Source: DAOTVS01 sp034436375 (GTDB taxonomy: Bacteria; Chloroflexota; Anaerolineae; SpSt-313). From it: a stretch of 6,136 bases of DNA. Below, piece after piece: positions 6,012 through 6,136 of the stretch. Both the position numbers and the translations under genes were made by a program. The notes beneath the pieces are model-generated. The model did no database searches. It was not told the origin of the DNA and worked only from the letters and a program-made list of their open reading frames with translations. Location: NCBI GenBank assembly GCA_034436375.1, contig DAOTVS010000369.1:1-6136 (forward strand), given 5' to 3'. Position 1 is the first letter of the stretch; each line of letters starts with the position of its first letter.

Positions 6012-6023
6012 ATACCATGGTAT
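6012..6023. repeat. 12-bp palindrome ATACCATGGTAT
   Basis: A perfect 12-bp palindrome in the non-coding right end. Its size suits a dimeric regulator, but no -10/-35 pair was found beside it and the gene it might control would lie outside the window. Confidence 0.4.
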
Positions 6024-6076
6024 CCCACATCATATGGGCGCCACCTGACACCCCTGTCGTAGTGGCGGGCTTCAGC

Positions 6077-6111
6077 CGCTCAACCTGCTCGAGCACGCAA
6101 AGTGTTGAGCG
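6077..6111. repeat. Nested inverted repeats near the right edge
   Basis: CGCTCAAC (6077-6084) is the exact reverse complement of GTTGAGCG (6104-6111). Inside the loop lies a separate 10-bp perfect palindrome, TGCTCGAGCA (6086-6095). Together they could fold into a hairpin carrying a smaller one. A terminator for a gene beyond the right edge or a recombination or binding site are possible, and no family is recognised. Confidence 0.4.
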
Positions 6112-6136
6112 ACGCTGCCCCAAGTGACGGGCCTGA

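Larger units (their letters stand above)
5794..6136. other. 343-bp region after the protease with no convincing gene
   Basis: Reading frames here lack ribosome binding sites and plausible protein composition. The region holds a G/C-rich hairpin right after the protease, a second small hairpin at 5885-5899, and two palindromic elements near the right end (6012-6023 and 6077-6111). No promoter with a clear -10 box, no tRNA and no truncated gene at the edge was recognised. Confidence 0.55.

Noticed and set aside
6078..6110. GCTCAAC...GTTGAGC matches the RYYYAAC/GTTRRRY ends of an integron attC site.
   Set aside because: The whole element is only 33 bp, shorter than known attC sites, and the inner paired boxes are missing. 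Any inverted repeat with one such end also has the other, and no integrase or cassette is present.
5687..6127. Plus-strand frame of 146 codons running from the protease 3' end into the non-coding region.
   Set aside because: It begins inside the protease in another frame, crosses both terminator-like hairpins and encodes an Arg/Pro/Ser-rich sequence unlike a folded protein.

Overview
The window looks like part of a GC-rich bacterial chromosome or metagenomic contig. Chloroflexota (an Anaerolineae- or Caldilineae-like lineage) is the best guess. The main clue is in the secreted protease: a hydrophobic 'FLPLV' motif followed by a threonine-proline linker, an arrangement I associate with exported Chloroflexota proteins. 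This assignment is inferred from memory of the families, not from a database search.

Layout. Bases 1-92 form a perfect 92-bp palindrome at the window edge. A short minus-strand gene for an uncharacterised 67-residue protein lies at 204-407. It has a good ribosome binding site, an exact TATAAT box and palindromes around its predicted transcription start. A divergent intergenic region (408-608) leads into a 560-residue multi-pass membrane protein at 609-2291 that resembles a GT-C-type glycosyltransferase. A 391-bp gap (2292-2682) holds an extended -10 promoter, possible leader reading frames and weak hairpins. A 1036-residue secreted M4 (thermolysin-family) zinc metalloprotease at 2683-5793 follows. 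It has an intact active site, an N-terminal propeptide and a three-part accessory C-terminus. The last 343 bp are non-coding as far as I can see and contain G/C-rich hairpins and small palindromes.

The genes do not form an obvious pathway. The membrane protein and the protease are on the same strand but are separated by a long gap with its own promoter candidate, so they are probably transcribed separately. Both would act at or outside the cytoplasmic membrane. I see no CRISPR array, tRNA, rRNA, transposase or defence system. The observations most worth a second look are the edge palindrome, the compact control region of the small minus-strand gene, and the possible leader peptide upstream of the protease.
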